Made by a program: the position numbers and the translations under genes. Source: an uncultured Verrucomicrobiota bacterium (GTDB lineage: Bacteria > Verrucomicrobiota > Verrucomicrobiia > Palsa-1439). From it: DNA of 47,871 nt. This document shows, piece after piece, positions 10,791 through 19,780 of this stretch (position 1 is the stretch's first letter; the number at the start of each line of letters is the position of its first letter). The stretch is taken from assembly GCA_903825435.1 (NCBI GenBank), contig CAIKAP010000186.1:1-47871 (forward strand), read 5' to 3'. The notes under the pieces were generated by a model. That model saw only the letters and a list, made by a program, of their open reading frames with translations. It did not search any database and had not been told where the DNA came from.

Positions 10791-11386
10791 CGTCCAGACT
10801 GCATGATGCTCTGGATTTGTTCGATAAACGGTTGCAGGTCCAGCTTCGTCTCTGCGCTGGCGTCGCTAAAGAAACTCCGCATCCCCTCCTCCACCACTCG
10901 TTTCACCGTCTGGTCAGGGAGCGCCCTCTTCCCTTCCGGTTTCTCACTTTCGCCGCGGTAGCGTTCGAGGTCGGCCAACGCACGGGCGATCATCTGCCTG
11001 CGCTTCTGGGGTGTCATCTCGTTGAACGCCGCCATCATCTGCTTCATCCCTTTCGGCAGTGTACGGTCTATGTAATAACGCCGTTCCGTTTCGTTCATCT
11101 GCTCAAACCACCGGCGCAACTCATCATTATAACGAAAAAACTGGCGCTCCTCAAACGGCAACCGGTTCACCCGGTCTGCCATCTCTTCGATGACGGGTTG
11201 CCGTTCTGTCGCTGTGAGGCCGTGCAACGGATGTGCCTTGAGATAATCGATAGTCTTGTCTGCAGTCATTTGCTGACCGCGCACCAGCCAGATGGCGGCA
11301 CCCGCTACGATCCAGGCTGCCGTCAGCGCCATAACACCCCACAGCCAGATTGTTTTTCGACGAAACACTTTTGAAAGATATCCCAA
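10787..11386 (-). CDS. Hypothetical single-pass membrane protein in an ABC/pseudopilin operon
   Basis: N-terminal TM then charged helical domain; ATGA overlap with downstream pseudopilin. Confidence 0.75.
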   Translation of the reverse strand: MGYLSKVFRRKTIWLWGVMALTAAWIVAGAAIWLVRGQQMTADKTIDYLKAHPLHGLTATERQPVIEEMADRVNRLPFEERQFFRYNDELRRWFEQMNETERRYYIDRTLPKGMKQMMAAFNEMTPQKRRQMIARALADLERYRGESEKPEGKRALPDQTVKRVVEEGMRSFFSDASAETKLDLQPFIEQIQSIMQSGR

Positions 11387-11436
11387 AATCGCATTCCGTA
11401 CAATTTTATATCATAATTATTCTGGCGGCATTTCGC

Positions 11437-13461
11437 TCACCAATGTGCGGCATTGTTGCGTAAACTCAACTCCTGGTAGTGCATTTTTGGAAGTTCGACA
11501 ACAAAACGCGAAGCGCGCTGAAACCCACCGGCGTCGCCACCCATCTGGCGATAGAGCGGATACGTCATGTAGAGTTCGTCCTTGGCGCGGGTGACGGCGA
11601 CGTAGAAAAGACGGCGCTCTTCCTCAACGCCTTCCATGTTGTCGAGCGTCCGGCCAAGCGGGAACATGCCGTCGCAGAGGCCGATGACGAAGACGGCTTT
11701 CCATTCCTGGCCTTTGGCTTGGTGGACCGTGCTAAGACGGATGAATTCTCGTTCGTCGGCGGAGATCAGCGTGGCGTCCTCAGCTTCCAAATTCGTCAGC
11801 AAGGCGAGCTGGCTAAGGAATTCCTCCATCGTCGGGAACTGGAGCGAGAAGGAGGCAAGCTGGTTGATATCTTCTTCGCGGACGCGAGCGTTGTCGTATT
11901 TGACCTTGAGGTAGCCGCTGTAGAAGTTTTCGAGGACGATCTCGATCATCTCGTCGGCGTGTTTGTCGCCGTCGGACTTGTCACGGAGGTTGTTGTGCAA
12001 CTTGGCGATCTGCTTCCAATCGGCGGCGGACTTCTTGGGCACGCTGGGATGCGATGTCGGCAAATCGCCGGTGAGGCCACTGATAATCGGATGGATCTTT
12101 ACCCAGAGTTTGTCGGCTGTCGCAGCACCGACGCCGGTCATGAGCTTTGCGATGCGCTTGAAGGACATCTCGTCGTGCGGGTTCAGCGCGATCTTGAGAA
12201 AACAGGCGGTATCCTTGATGTGAGCCTGCTCGAAGAACCGCAAGCCGCTGGTGATGACGTAGGGGATGTTCCGCCGGGTCAGTTCCATCTGGAGCTCCAT
12301 CGCGTGGAAATGGGCGCGGTAGAGGACGGCGATTTCGTTCAGTTCGACGCCTTCGCCGCGCAGTTCGAGAACGCGCTGGGCAATAAACTGCGACTGCTGA
12401 TTGGCGTCGGCGCACGGGATGAGCCACGGTTTCGCACCGCCTTTGCGGACGGCTTGGAGATTCTTGGCGAACTGGTTCGGGTTCGCCTTGATGGCGTCAT
12501 TGGCGAGGTTGAGGATCGCGGGGACGCTGCGGTAGTTGACCTCGATCTTGTGAACAGTCGCAGACGGATAACGCTCGGGAAAGTTGAGGATGTTACGGTA
12601 GTTCGCGCCGCGCCAAGAGTAGATGGATTGCGCGTCGTCGCCAACGACCATCAGGTTGCGGTGCAGCATCGCGATGGCGTCAATGAGGTCGGCCTGTATC
12701 TTATTCGTGTCCTGATACTCATCCACGAGCACGTACAGGAATTGCTCACGGTAACGGTCGCCGACTTCCTTCTCCTCCTGAAACAGCCGCAGGCAGTTCA
12801 CCAGCAGGTCGTCGTAGTCCATCGCATTGGCTTTCAGCTTCCGCTCGCGATAGACGTCGCGCAGCGTCTTGATCGGCCCCGCAAGGTGCGAGAAGTAGTC
12901 GTACTGCTCGGCAAGGACACGTTCGACGCTACGCTCGGTGTTGACGGCGAGCGAATAGATCTCTGCCAGCACGTCCCCTTTCGGGAACCGTTCCGCCTTC
13001 GTGTCAATCTTCGCCTCGGCAATACAATCGTTCAGTAGGCTCGCGGAGTCTTCGCGGTCGAGAATGGTGAAATCTGGTCCATATCCAAGCAGCTTCGCGT
13101 TCCGTCGAAGGATACGGTTACCGATGTGGTGGAACGTGCCGCCCCAGATTTGCGAGATGTCCATCGGCAGAAGGCCCTCGACACGGCGCAGCATTTCCTT
13201 CGCAGCCTTGTTCGTAAATGTGAGCAGGAGGATGCGCGATGGCTCAATGCCGTGTTCGACAAGCCACGCCACCCGGTAGGTCAACGTCCGCGTCTTGCCG
13301 CTACCGGCGCCCGCGATGACGAGCATCGGCCCGGAGTTTAGCGATCCGTCCGCACCGCGCGCCGTGACGGCGGCATACTGCTGGTCATTGAGTTCCTTGC
13401 GGTAATCAATGTGCAACTCCCTCGGCGCGTGCGACGGGTGAAGGATGTACTCTTGCGTCAT
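11437..13461 (-). CDS. UvrD/PcrA/Rep-type superfamily 1 ATP-dependent DNA helicase
   Basis: LNDQQYAAV (Q motif), IAGAGSGKTRTLTYR (Walker A), VDEYQDTN, GDDAQSIYSWRGA, LSTVHQAKGQEWKAVFV, EERRLFYVAVTRAKDEL. Confidence 0.95.
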   Translation of the reverse strand: MTQEYILHPSHAPRELHIDYRKELNDQQYAAVTARGADGSLNSGPMLVIAGAGSGKTRTLTYRVAWLVEHGIEPSRILLLTFTNKAAKEMLRRVEGLLPMDISQIWGGTFHHIGNRILRRNAKLLGYGPDFTILDREDSASLLNDCIAEAKIDTKAERFPKGDVLAEIYSLAVNTERSVERVLAEQYDYFSHLAGPIKTLRDVYRERKLKANAMDYDDLLVNCLRLFQEEKEVGDRYREQFLYVLVDEYQDTNKIQADLIDAIAMLHRNLMVVGDDAQSIYSWRGANYRNILNFPERYPSATVHKIEVNYRSVPAILNLANDAIKANPNQFAKNLQAVRKGGAKPWLIPCADANQQSQFIAQRVLELRGEGVELNEIAVLYRAHFHAMELQMELTRRNIPYVITSGLRFFEQAHIKDTACFLKIALNPHDEMSFKRIAKLMTGVGAATADKLWVKIHPIISGLTGDLPTSHPSVPKKSAADWKQIAKLHNNLRDKSDGDKHADEMIEIVLENFYSGYLKVKYDNARVREEDINQLASFSLQFPTMEEFLSQLALLTNLEAEDATLISADEREFIRLSTVHQAKGQEWKAVFVIGLCDGMFPLGRTLDNMEGVEEERRLFYVAVTRAKDELYMTYPLYRQMGGDAGGFQRASRFVVELPKMHYQELSLRNNAAHW

Positions 13462-13465
13462 CGGT

Positions 13466-14176
13466 TCAGAGCACTTCCTTCAACGTGAGCCACCCGTCGT
13501 AGAGTCCCTTGCCGATGATTACGCCAGACAGATTCGGATGCTTCAACTCGCGCAAGCGACGAACGTCGTCAGCCGTGGAGACACCGCCACTGGCGATGAT
13601 ATCGCACTTGACCGCGTTGCAAACCGCTAACACCGCCTTGTAATTCGGCCCAGTCAATGTACCGTCGGTGGCGATGTCGGTGAAGATGATCGCGCGCACA
13701 CCCAGCCCGCTGATCTGTTGAGCAAACTCGACAGCGGCAAGCGAGGTCTTCTCGACCCAGCCTTTGACGGCGACAAATCCGTCACGCGCATCAATGCCAA
13801 TGGCAACCTTCTCACCGAACTCAACTACCAACGTTTCCACGAAAGACGGTTCACACGCTTTCGTACCCACAACCACGCGCGCCACGCCCATTGCCAACGC
13901 ATCCGCGATTTGCTGTCGGGTACGCAGGCCGCCGCCCAACTGCACCGGCACGTTCACCGCCGCAAGAATGGCGCGCACTGATTCCCAATTGCGCGGCTCA
14001 CCGGCAAAAGCGGCATCGAGGTCAACAACGTGCAAGCAGTGCGCCCCCTGCTCCACCCAACGCCGCGCGGCGGCGGCGGGGTCGTTGCCGTAAACGGTGC
14101 TCTCGTCGGCGCGGCCTTGGTGGAGACGGACGACTTGACCGTTCTTTAGATCAATGGCTGGATAGATGGTGAACAT
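13466..14176 (-). CDS. hisA: Phosphoribosylformimino-5-aminoimidazole carboxamide ribotide isomerase
   Basis: MFTIYPAIDLKNGQVVRLHQG, LQLGGGLRT-type barrel, GVIIGKGLYDG. Confidence 0.95.
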   Translation of the reverse strand: MFTIYPAIDLKNGQVVRLHQGRADESTVYGNDPAAAARRWVEQGAHCLHVVDLDAAFAGEPRNWESVRAILAAVNVPVQLGGGLRTRQQIADALAMGVARVVVGTKACEPSFVETLVVEFGEKVAIGIDARDGFVAVKGWVEKTSLAAVEFAQQISGLGVRAIIFTDIATDGTLTGPNYKAVLAVCNAVKCDIIASGGVSTADDVRRLRELKHPNLSGVIIGKGLYDGWLTLKEVL

Positions 14177-14240
14177 AGGAGTCAGGAGACAGAATTCAGA
14201 ATGGCAGAGGCGTAGCAGCCCGGTGAAAAAGTCGGACTCC

Positions 14241-14260
14241 GCCGCGTGAGGGCACGCGGC
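14241..14260. repeat. Perfect 8-bp inverted repeat with 4-nt loop (GCCGCGTG-AGGG-CACGCGGC)
   Basis: Read directly from the sequence. Confidence 0.85.
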
Positions 14261-14298
14261 CTACACAAATTCTTCGGAAATTCTTGGCTCGCCACCCG

Positions 14299-14335
14299 CC
14301 ACGAGTGGTGTTGTAGTCCCGCTGACCTCAGCGGG
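14299..14335. repeat. Two adjacent palindromes: CCAC-GA-GTGG and CCCGCTGA-CC-TCAGCGGG
   Basis: Read directly from the sequence (14299-14308 and 14318-14335). Confidence 0.8.
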
Positions 14336-14447
14336 CGTTGTTGTTTAACGGGCTGATACGCATCCGTGAATCGATACACATTCAACGCAAACTGATACGC
14401 CTTCTGCCACACAATAAGGCCACGAAACGTCTTGGCAGGCGGACGGC

Positions 14448-15080
14448 TCACGTTTTCCGTCCTCCTGACTTCTTCACCAACTCCACAAAATTCTCCAGCA
14501 TCTTCAGTCCAACGGCTTGCGACTTCTCCGGGTGGAACTGCGTTGCGAAAATGTTATCGCGCCAGAGCGCGGCGGCAAACTCGGCGCCGTACTCGGTAGT
14601 GGCGGCTACGACAGAGTTGTCACGCGGCTGACCATAGTAGCTGTGGACAAAATAGACGTGGCTGCCGTCGAGAACGCCGCGTAGCAACGGACAGTCGGGG
14701 CGTTTGATGCGGAGCTGATTCCAGCCCATGTGCGGTACCTTGAGTTTGCCGTCGGCAAACCGCGGCACGGTGCCGGGCAACACGCACAAGCCGGGGACGC
14801 CGCGCGATTCGTCGCCGCTTTCGAAAAGCATTTGAAGGCCGACGCAGATGCCAAGGAATGGACGTTTGCTGGCGATGAAGTCGCGGATCGCGTCTACCAA
14901 GTTGAGCTTCGCGAGGTTGCTCACGCAATCGCCGAACGCGCCGACACCGGGCAGGACAACGGCATCGGCGGCGAGCACATCGGCGGGAGCGCTGACGATA
15001 CGCACATCGCCATCGACCTTCGCGAGCGCCTTTTCGACGCTACGGAGGTTGCCGCTGCCGTAATCAATGAGTGCAATCAT
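14448..15080 (-). CDS. hisH: Imidazole glycerol phosphate synthase glutamine amidotransferase subunit
   Basis: MIALIDYGSGNLRSVEKAL, LPGVGAFGDC, FLGICVGLQMLFE, FATQFHPEKSQ. Confidence 0.96.
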   Translation of the reverse strand: MIALIDYGSGNLRSVEKALAKVDGDVRIVSAPADVLAADAVVLPGVGAFGDCVSNLAKLNLVDAIRDFIASKRPFLGICVGLQMLFESGDESRGVPGLCVLPGTVPRFADGKLKVPHMGWNQLRIKRPDCPLLRGVLDGSHVYFVHSYYGQPRDNSVVAATTEYGAEFAAALWRDNIFATQFHPEKSQAVGLKMLENFVELVKKSGGRKT

Positions 15081-15429
15081 GACGGGCAGAGAGATTACAC
15101 GGAATTTGGCAGCGGGCAAGTATTCACGCGTGCCTTCAACGCGCGCTTGCTATCCACGGTCGCCCACAAATTGACCTACGAGCCGTTTTACGATGATTTC
15201 CCGACCGGCTCCCGCGACTGATACGCGGAACTGACCTTCACTGTAGTCACCCCACTCTGCGCCACGGTGGACAAGTGCTGGGGTGTCGTCCGTATGTGCT
15301 ACCGGAACAACTGCCTTGCGACACGATGGGGAAATCGCGTACAAACGCCATCGAAATGAGAAGTGGAATACGGCACGAAGACAGATTCGGAGGACGCGTG
15401 ACGGCAACCGGCAACCTGAATGCCGCTCA

Positions 15430-15510
15430 CTCCCGAATCGAGACAGGAATCCTTTCATCGATTGGCTCATGTAGCCAAACACATGCTCAATCCTCGCTCG
15501 CCGGCAACGG
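15430..15510 (-). mobile_element. Degenerate IS5-like transposase C-terminal remnant
   Basis: Minus-strand translation RRARIEHVFGYMSQSMKGFLSRFG resembles the R-R-R-V/I-E-H-V-F-G motif of IS5-family DDE transposases; flanking frames contain stops. Confidence 0.42.
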
Positions 15511-15559
15511 CCAGCACAGGGTTAGTGAAGCCTTGCCAACGCACCACGCACGGCGGTAA

Positions 15560-15814
15560 GATAGCTCTAACAAGACCGATGCGGATGGCCGGTGTACTGG
15601 CAAAGTCCCAAAATCTGGAACATATGCGTTCTGTGCCCACTTCTCCCGTGTTGTCGGCAAAACATCTGAGAAAGACATTTGGCTAGTCTGGGTCAACCTT
15701 GATGAGACAACCACAAAGAAGGTAATACTAAGCAACGACAACACACTTTTCAGCGGCAGTCCTGACTGTGTTTTTCAGGTTATCCCAATGGCGAAACTAC
15801 CGCCAAACGATTAG
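15560..15814 (+). pseudogene. 5'-truncated orphan reading frame upstream of the HNH-like gene
   Basis: 84 open codons with protein-like composition (TGKVPKSGTYAFCAHFSRVVGKTSEKDIWLVWVNLDETTTKKVILSNDNTLFSGSPDCVFQVIPMAKLPPND*); no plausible start codon near its 5' end. Confidence 0.45.
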
Positions 15815-15841
15815 CTCATCTGCAGCACCGGTTCAGTGATC

Positions 15842-16699
15842 ATGTCGACTCACGGAAGAAAGCAAATCCTTTTCGATATTGGACGTGAGGCGTTTCAGAA
15901 GCTCACAGGCAGAACCGATGTCGGGTATGTTTGCCCAATCTGCTTGGGAAGATTTCCAAACCTTCAAGGACTTTCTGAGGAACACGTCCCTCCTGCTGCG
16001 CTAGGGGGAAAGGTGCTTTGCCTTACATGTCAGGAATGCAATTCTGCCGCGGGACATCGGATTGACACACACATACACCGAGAGCAGATTTCTCAATCGT
16101 TCATGGAGAAGACTGGACAAACGAGGAGAGCAACACTGATCAAAAATGGGCATCAGCTAAATGTTGACGTGCGACATGATAATCAGGGCATCAACATTAG
16201 CATACTGGGCGAGCACAACAATCCGCGAGTCGTCGAAATACTGCAACCACGAGATATCCTCTCTGGTACCAGTTTGCAGCTCCGAGACCGAGTTTCATAT
16301 AGCCAAACCAAGGCAGACATCGGTCATTTGAAATCCGCTTATTTGGCCGCCTTCGCGAAGCTAGGCTATGCCTATATTCTGAGGCGCGAGCTAAATAGCG
16401 TTCGGCAGCAGATTATATCGCCTGAAACCCAAGAATTGGGTCTATTGCGACTTGAGGCACGGGACGGCAGCAATATCCAAAACGATTTGTTCCTCTTTCA
16501 GAGTCCAGTTCGTTGCCTTGGGATCAAGATGGGCAATGTAATCATTTGTCTGCCCGTGGACAGCGAAGGACTGTATGAGAAGCTCCAAGAAATGCGCTCC
16601 GTTGGTTGGAAAGAGACTTGGCAGATAAAAGAGAGATGTGACTGGCCGGATAGGTTCGAGTTGGCGCTTGATTTCAGTGGAAGGTACAGGATCGAATAA
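15842..16699 (+). CDS. HNH endonuclease-like protein
   Basis: CPICLGRFPNLQGLSEEHVPPAALGGKVLCLTCQECNSAAG = two CxxC zinc pairs bracketing E-H-x-P-P-A (HNH-like treble clef). Confidence 0.7.
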   Translation: MSTHGRKQILFDIGREAFQKLTGRTDVGYVCPICLGRFPNLQGLSEEHVPPAALGGKVLCLTCQECNSAAGHRIDTHIHREQISQSFMEKTGQTRRATLIKNGHQLNVDVRHDNQGINISILGEHNNPRVVEILQPRDILSGTSLQLRDRVSYSQTKADIGHLKSAYLAAFAKLGYAYILRRELNSVRQQIISPETQELGLLRLEARDGSNIQNDLFLFQSPVRCLGIKMGNVIICLPVDSEGLYEKLQEMRSVGWKETWQIKERCDWPDRFELALDFSGRYRIE

Positions 16700-16752
16700 T
16701 CCCGTTCCGACTCCACCCACGTCCTTTTGTTGCCTTTGTCTGCCCGGTTCGC

Positions 16753-17433
16753 TCAATCGCGGCTATCGCGGATGGCGAGAAGGTGCAGCAGGTGCGTCAA
16801 TGCCGACAGGAACGCGGCGACGTAGGTCCATGCGGCGGCGTTGAGTACTTTGTTGACGCCGTCGGCTTCGTCGGCCATCACCACGCCGCTCTCGCGGAGA
16901 ATCAGTTTAGCGCGGAGGCTGGCGTCGAACTCGACAGGCAACGTGATGAGTTGGAACACTGTCAGGATGGCGTACACGAAGATGCCGAGCGTGATGAACC
17001 CCATCATGTGGAACCAGAACCCACCAATCATCACCAGCGGCAACAGTTGCGACGCGATCATCGTGACAGGCACGACGGTCATACGCACCTGCAATGGCCA
17101 GTAGGCGTTCTTGTGCTGGATAGCATGGCCGCACTCGTGCGCCGCTATGCCGACCGCCGAGACGGAGTCGCTGTCGAACACACCGGGCGAGAGGCAGAGC
17201 ACCTTCTTGGTGGGATCGTAGTGGTCGCCGAGCCAAGAATCGGTGCGCTCAATCTCGACATCGGTGATGCCGACATCGCGAAGAATCTGCTTTGCGACCT
17301 CGGCACCGGTAAGTCCGCGCATAGTGCGGACCTGACCAAAGCGTTTAAACGCGCCCATCACACGGAACTGCGCGATGATCGCGATGATCGAAGCTCCAAT
17401 GACCAACATCCAAGTTACTGAAACGGATAACAT
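16753..17433 (-). CDS. Membrane zinc metallopeptidase (YugP / Zn_peptidase_2 type)
   Basis: AVGIAAHECGHAIQHKNAYWPLQVR (HExxH-like HECGH), multiple TMs, YugP-like layout. Confidence 0.9.
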   Translation of the reverse strand: MLSVSVTWMLVIGASIIAIIAQFRVMGAFKRFGQVRTMRGLTGAEVAKQILRDVGITDVEIERTDSWLGDHYDPTKKVLCLSPGVFDSDSVSAVGIAAHECGHAIQHKNAYWPLQVRMTVVPVTMIASQLLPLVMIGGFWFHMMGFITLGIFVYAILTVFQLITLPVEFDASLRAKLILRESGVVMADEADGVNKVLNAAAWTYVAAFLSALTHLLHLLAIRDSRD

Positions 17434-17483
17434 CTTCTGTTCTCCTTGTTCGACGGATTAGATACCACACCGCCCGAAATCGT

Positions 17484-18485
17484 TCAAGCAGCGCGCAGGC
17501 CGATGGATGGCGCAACGTCGAGGCTCCAGTCGCTGCGGGCGCCGCGTTGGAGTTTGTGGTACGCGAGCGAGGCGATCATGGCGGCGTTGTCGGTGCAAAG
17601 CTGGGCGCTGGCGAGGAACAGGCGGAGGTTGCGCCGCGGACACTCGGCGGCGAGCCGTTCGCGAAACCGGCTGTTGATGGAGACGCCGCCGGAGGCACTG
17701 ATGGCGCGGACACCGGTGTGGCAGGCGGCGCGCAGCGTCTTGCCGACGAGAACGTCCACGACGGCCTCCTGGAAACTCGCGCAGACGTCGGCAACGACGG
17801 CGTTGGGATTCTTCTTTAGGTAGTAGAGGACGGAGGTCTTGAGGCCGCTGAAGCTGAAGTTGAAACCGGGATCGTCGAGCATCGAACGCGGGAACGCGAT
17901 GGCGGCGCGGTTGCCCTGCTTGGCGAGCCGGTCCACCTCGGGGCCGCCGGGATAGCGGAGGCCGAGAAGCTTGGCGACTTTGTCAAACGCCTCCCCTGCT
18001 GCGTCGTCAACAGTCTGGCCTAGAATCTCGTGTCGGCCAATGTTGGTGACGTGGGCGAGGATGGTGTGGCCGCCGGAAACAATGAGCGAGACCATCGGCA
18101 ACGCGTCGAAGTTGTGTTCAGAAAGCAACGGCGAGTACAGATGCGCTTCGAGGTGGTTGATGCCGAGAAACGGCTTGTTCAACGTGAACGCAACGCCCTT
18201 GGCGGCGTTGAGTCCGATGAGAAGCGACGAAGCGAGACCGGGACCGTAAGTGGCAGCGACGCCGTCAATTTGTTCCGTTTTTGTTCCAGCTGCGTCGAGT
18301 GCCTGCTGGATAACGGACTGGATGAGTTCGAGGTGGTGTCGCGAGGCGAGCTCCGGCACGACGCCACCGTAGGGACGGTGGAGGTCAATCTGACTACTGA
18401 CGACGTTGGAGAGAATCTCCGTGCCGTCGCGGACGACGGCCGCGGAGGTCTCGTCGCACGATGTCTCGACGCCAAGGATGTTCAC
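17484..18485 (-). CDS. tsaD: tRNA N6-adenosine threonylcarbamoyltransferase
   Basis: MNILGVETSCDETSAAVV, NHLEAHLYSPLL, SGGHTILAHV, GPEVDRLAKQGN. Confidence 0.97.
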   Translation of the reverse strand: MNILGVETSCDETSAAVVRDGTEILSNVVSSQIDLHRPYGGVVPELASRHHLELIQSVIQQALDAAGTKTEQIDGVAATYGPGLASSLLIGLNAAKGVAFTLNKPFLGINHLEAHLYSPLLSEHNFDALPMVSLIVSGGHTILAHVTNIGRHEILGQTVDDAAGEAFDKVAKLLGLRYPGGPEVDRLAKQGNRAAIAFPRSMLDDPGFNFSFSGLKTSVLYYLKKNPNAVVADVCASFQEAVVDVLVGKTLRAACHTGVRAISASGGVSINSRFRERLAAECPRRNLRLFLASAQLCTDNAAMIASLAYHKLQRGARSDWSLDVAPSIGLRAA

Positions 18486-18490
18486 GGGCG

Positions 18491-19771
18491 TCAGTGTTTG
18501 GCTTGTTTAACTTGATGGGCGAAGAGTTTGACGCCTTTGAGAACGTCAACCGCACGGTCGAGCTGGACATCAGCGATCTTCTCGACCTTGGTGTCCGGGT
18601 CTTCGGGTAGACCGGCGCGGGCGCGTTGCGCCATCAGAGTCGCTTCGTCTTCGGCGCTGATGGGAACGATGATGTCAGGCGTGACACCGTGTTCGTGGAT
18701 GACCTTGTGGCTCGGCGTGTAGTACTTCGCCGTGGTCAGGCGCATTGCGGAGCCGTCGGGCAACGGCAACACGCTCTGGACGGACCCTTTGCCGAAGGTG
18801 GTTTCGCCAACGAGAACGGCGCGCTTCAAGTCCTGCAATGCCCCGGCAACGATTTCGCTGCCGCTGGCGCTGCCGTTGTTGGTGAGGAGGACGACGGGGT
18901 AGTTGCGTTTCTTGCCGCGGTCGGCGCGATAGACAATCTTGTTGGCGAGGTCGCGGCCTTCGGTCGAGACGATGAGTTCGCCGCCGGCGATGAATTTGCT
19001 GGCGACTTTGCGGGCGGATTCGAGAAGACCGCCGGGGTTGTTGCGGAGATCGAGGATGAGCGCGTCCATCCCCTGCCCTTCGAGTTTGACGAGGGCTTTC
19101 TCGAATTCCTCGGCGGTCGGTTCGTTGAACTGGGTGATGCGGACGTAGCCGATGCCGTCCTGAAGAATCTTGGCGTCCCTGACGCTGTCAACAGGGATGA
19201 TGGCGCGTTCGACGGTATAGTCCTTGATGCGGTCGCCGGGGTTCTTGGCTTTGGCGCGGAAAACGGTGAAGGTGACCTTGGTACCGGGATCGCCGCGGAG
19301 TTGGCGGACGACATCAGGCAAGCCCATCTTGTCGGTGGGTTTGCCTTCGATCTTGATGATGCGATCGGCTGGCAGGATGCCAGCGCGGGCGGATGGGGTA
19401 TTTTCGATCGGGGTAACGACGGTGATGAAGCCCTCCTTGGACATGGAGATTTGGATGCCGATTCCGCCGAACTTGCCTTCGGTGTCTTCCTTCATGTCCT
19501 TGTAGCCTTCAGGCTCCATGAACTGGCTGTGCGGGTCGAGCGAGCTTAGCATGCCGCGGAGCGCGCCGTAGGTCAGATCCTTGTAGCCAACTTTGTCTTT
19601 GTCCACGTAATCCTTGCGGATGGTCTCGAGGACCTTCGTGAACAGCTCCAGTTGCGGGTACGGGTTTTCCTTGTCGGCCTTGGTCGCCGTTTGCGAGTAG
19701 ATGCGGGCGGCAATCGCAAGATTGATCCCCAGCAGTCCGACTACCACCAATACTGTGATTCTCTTGACCAT
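18491..19771 (-). CDS. S41 family C-terminal processing peptidase
   Basis: PDZ domain plus LRNNPGGLLESA, NGSASGSEIVAGALQD, VLVGETTFGKGSVQ catalytic motifs. Confidence 0.95.
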   Translation of the reverse strand: MVKRITVLVVVGLLGINLAIAARIYSQTATKADKENPYPQLELFTKVLETIRKDYVDKDKVGYKDLTYGALRGMLSSLDPHSQFMEPEGYKDMKEDTEGKFGGIGIQISMSKEGFITVVTPIENTPSARAGILPADRIIKIEGKPTDKMGLPDVVRQLRGDPGTKVTFTVFRAKAKNPGDRIKDYTVERAIIPVDSVRDAKILQDGIGYVRITQFNEPTAEEFEKALVKLEGQGMDALILDLRNNPGGLLESARKVASKFIAGGELIVSTEGRDLANKIVYRADRGKKRNYPVVLLTNNGSASGSEIVAGALQDLKRAVLVGETTFGKGSVQSVLPLPDGSAMRLTTAKYYTPSHKVIHEHGVTPDIIVPISAEDEATLMAQRARAGLPEDPDTKVEKIADVQLDRAVDVLKGVKLFAHQVKQAKH

Positions 19772-19780
19772 GTCAGTCTC

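Larger units (their letters stand above)
14182..14451 (-). pseudogene. Decayed four-helix-bundle (S23 ribosomal protein / 23S rRNA IVP family) ORF
   Basis: FRGLIVWQKAYQFALNVYRFTDAYQP matches the family N-terminus (f..L.vWqkA..la..vY..t..fp); the rest of the ORF runs through palindromic repeats and loses similarity. Confidence 0.55.

Noticed and set aside
11479-13038. 519-aa plus-strand ORF
   Set aside because: Lies antisense to the well-supported UvrD-type helicase; high-GC shadow ORF with repetitive V/D/L composition.
18626-19549. 307-aa plus-strand ORF
   Set aside because: Antisense to the S41 peptidase; Asp/Ala/Gly-rich shadow ORF.
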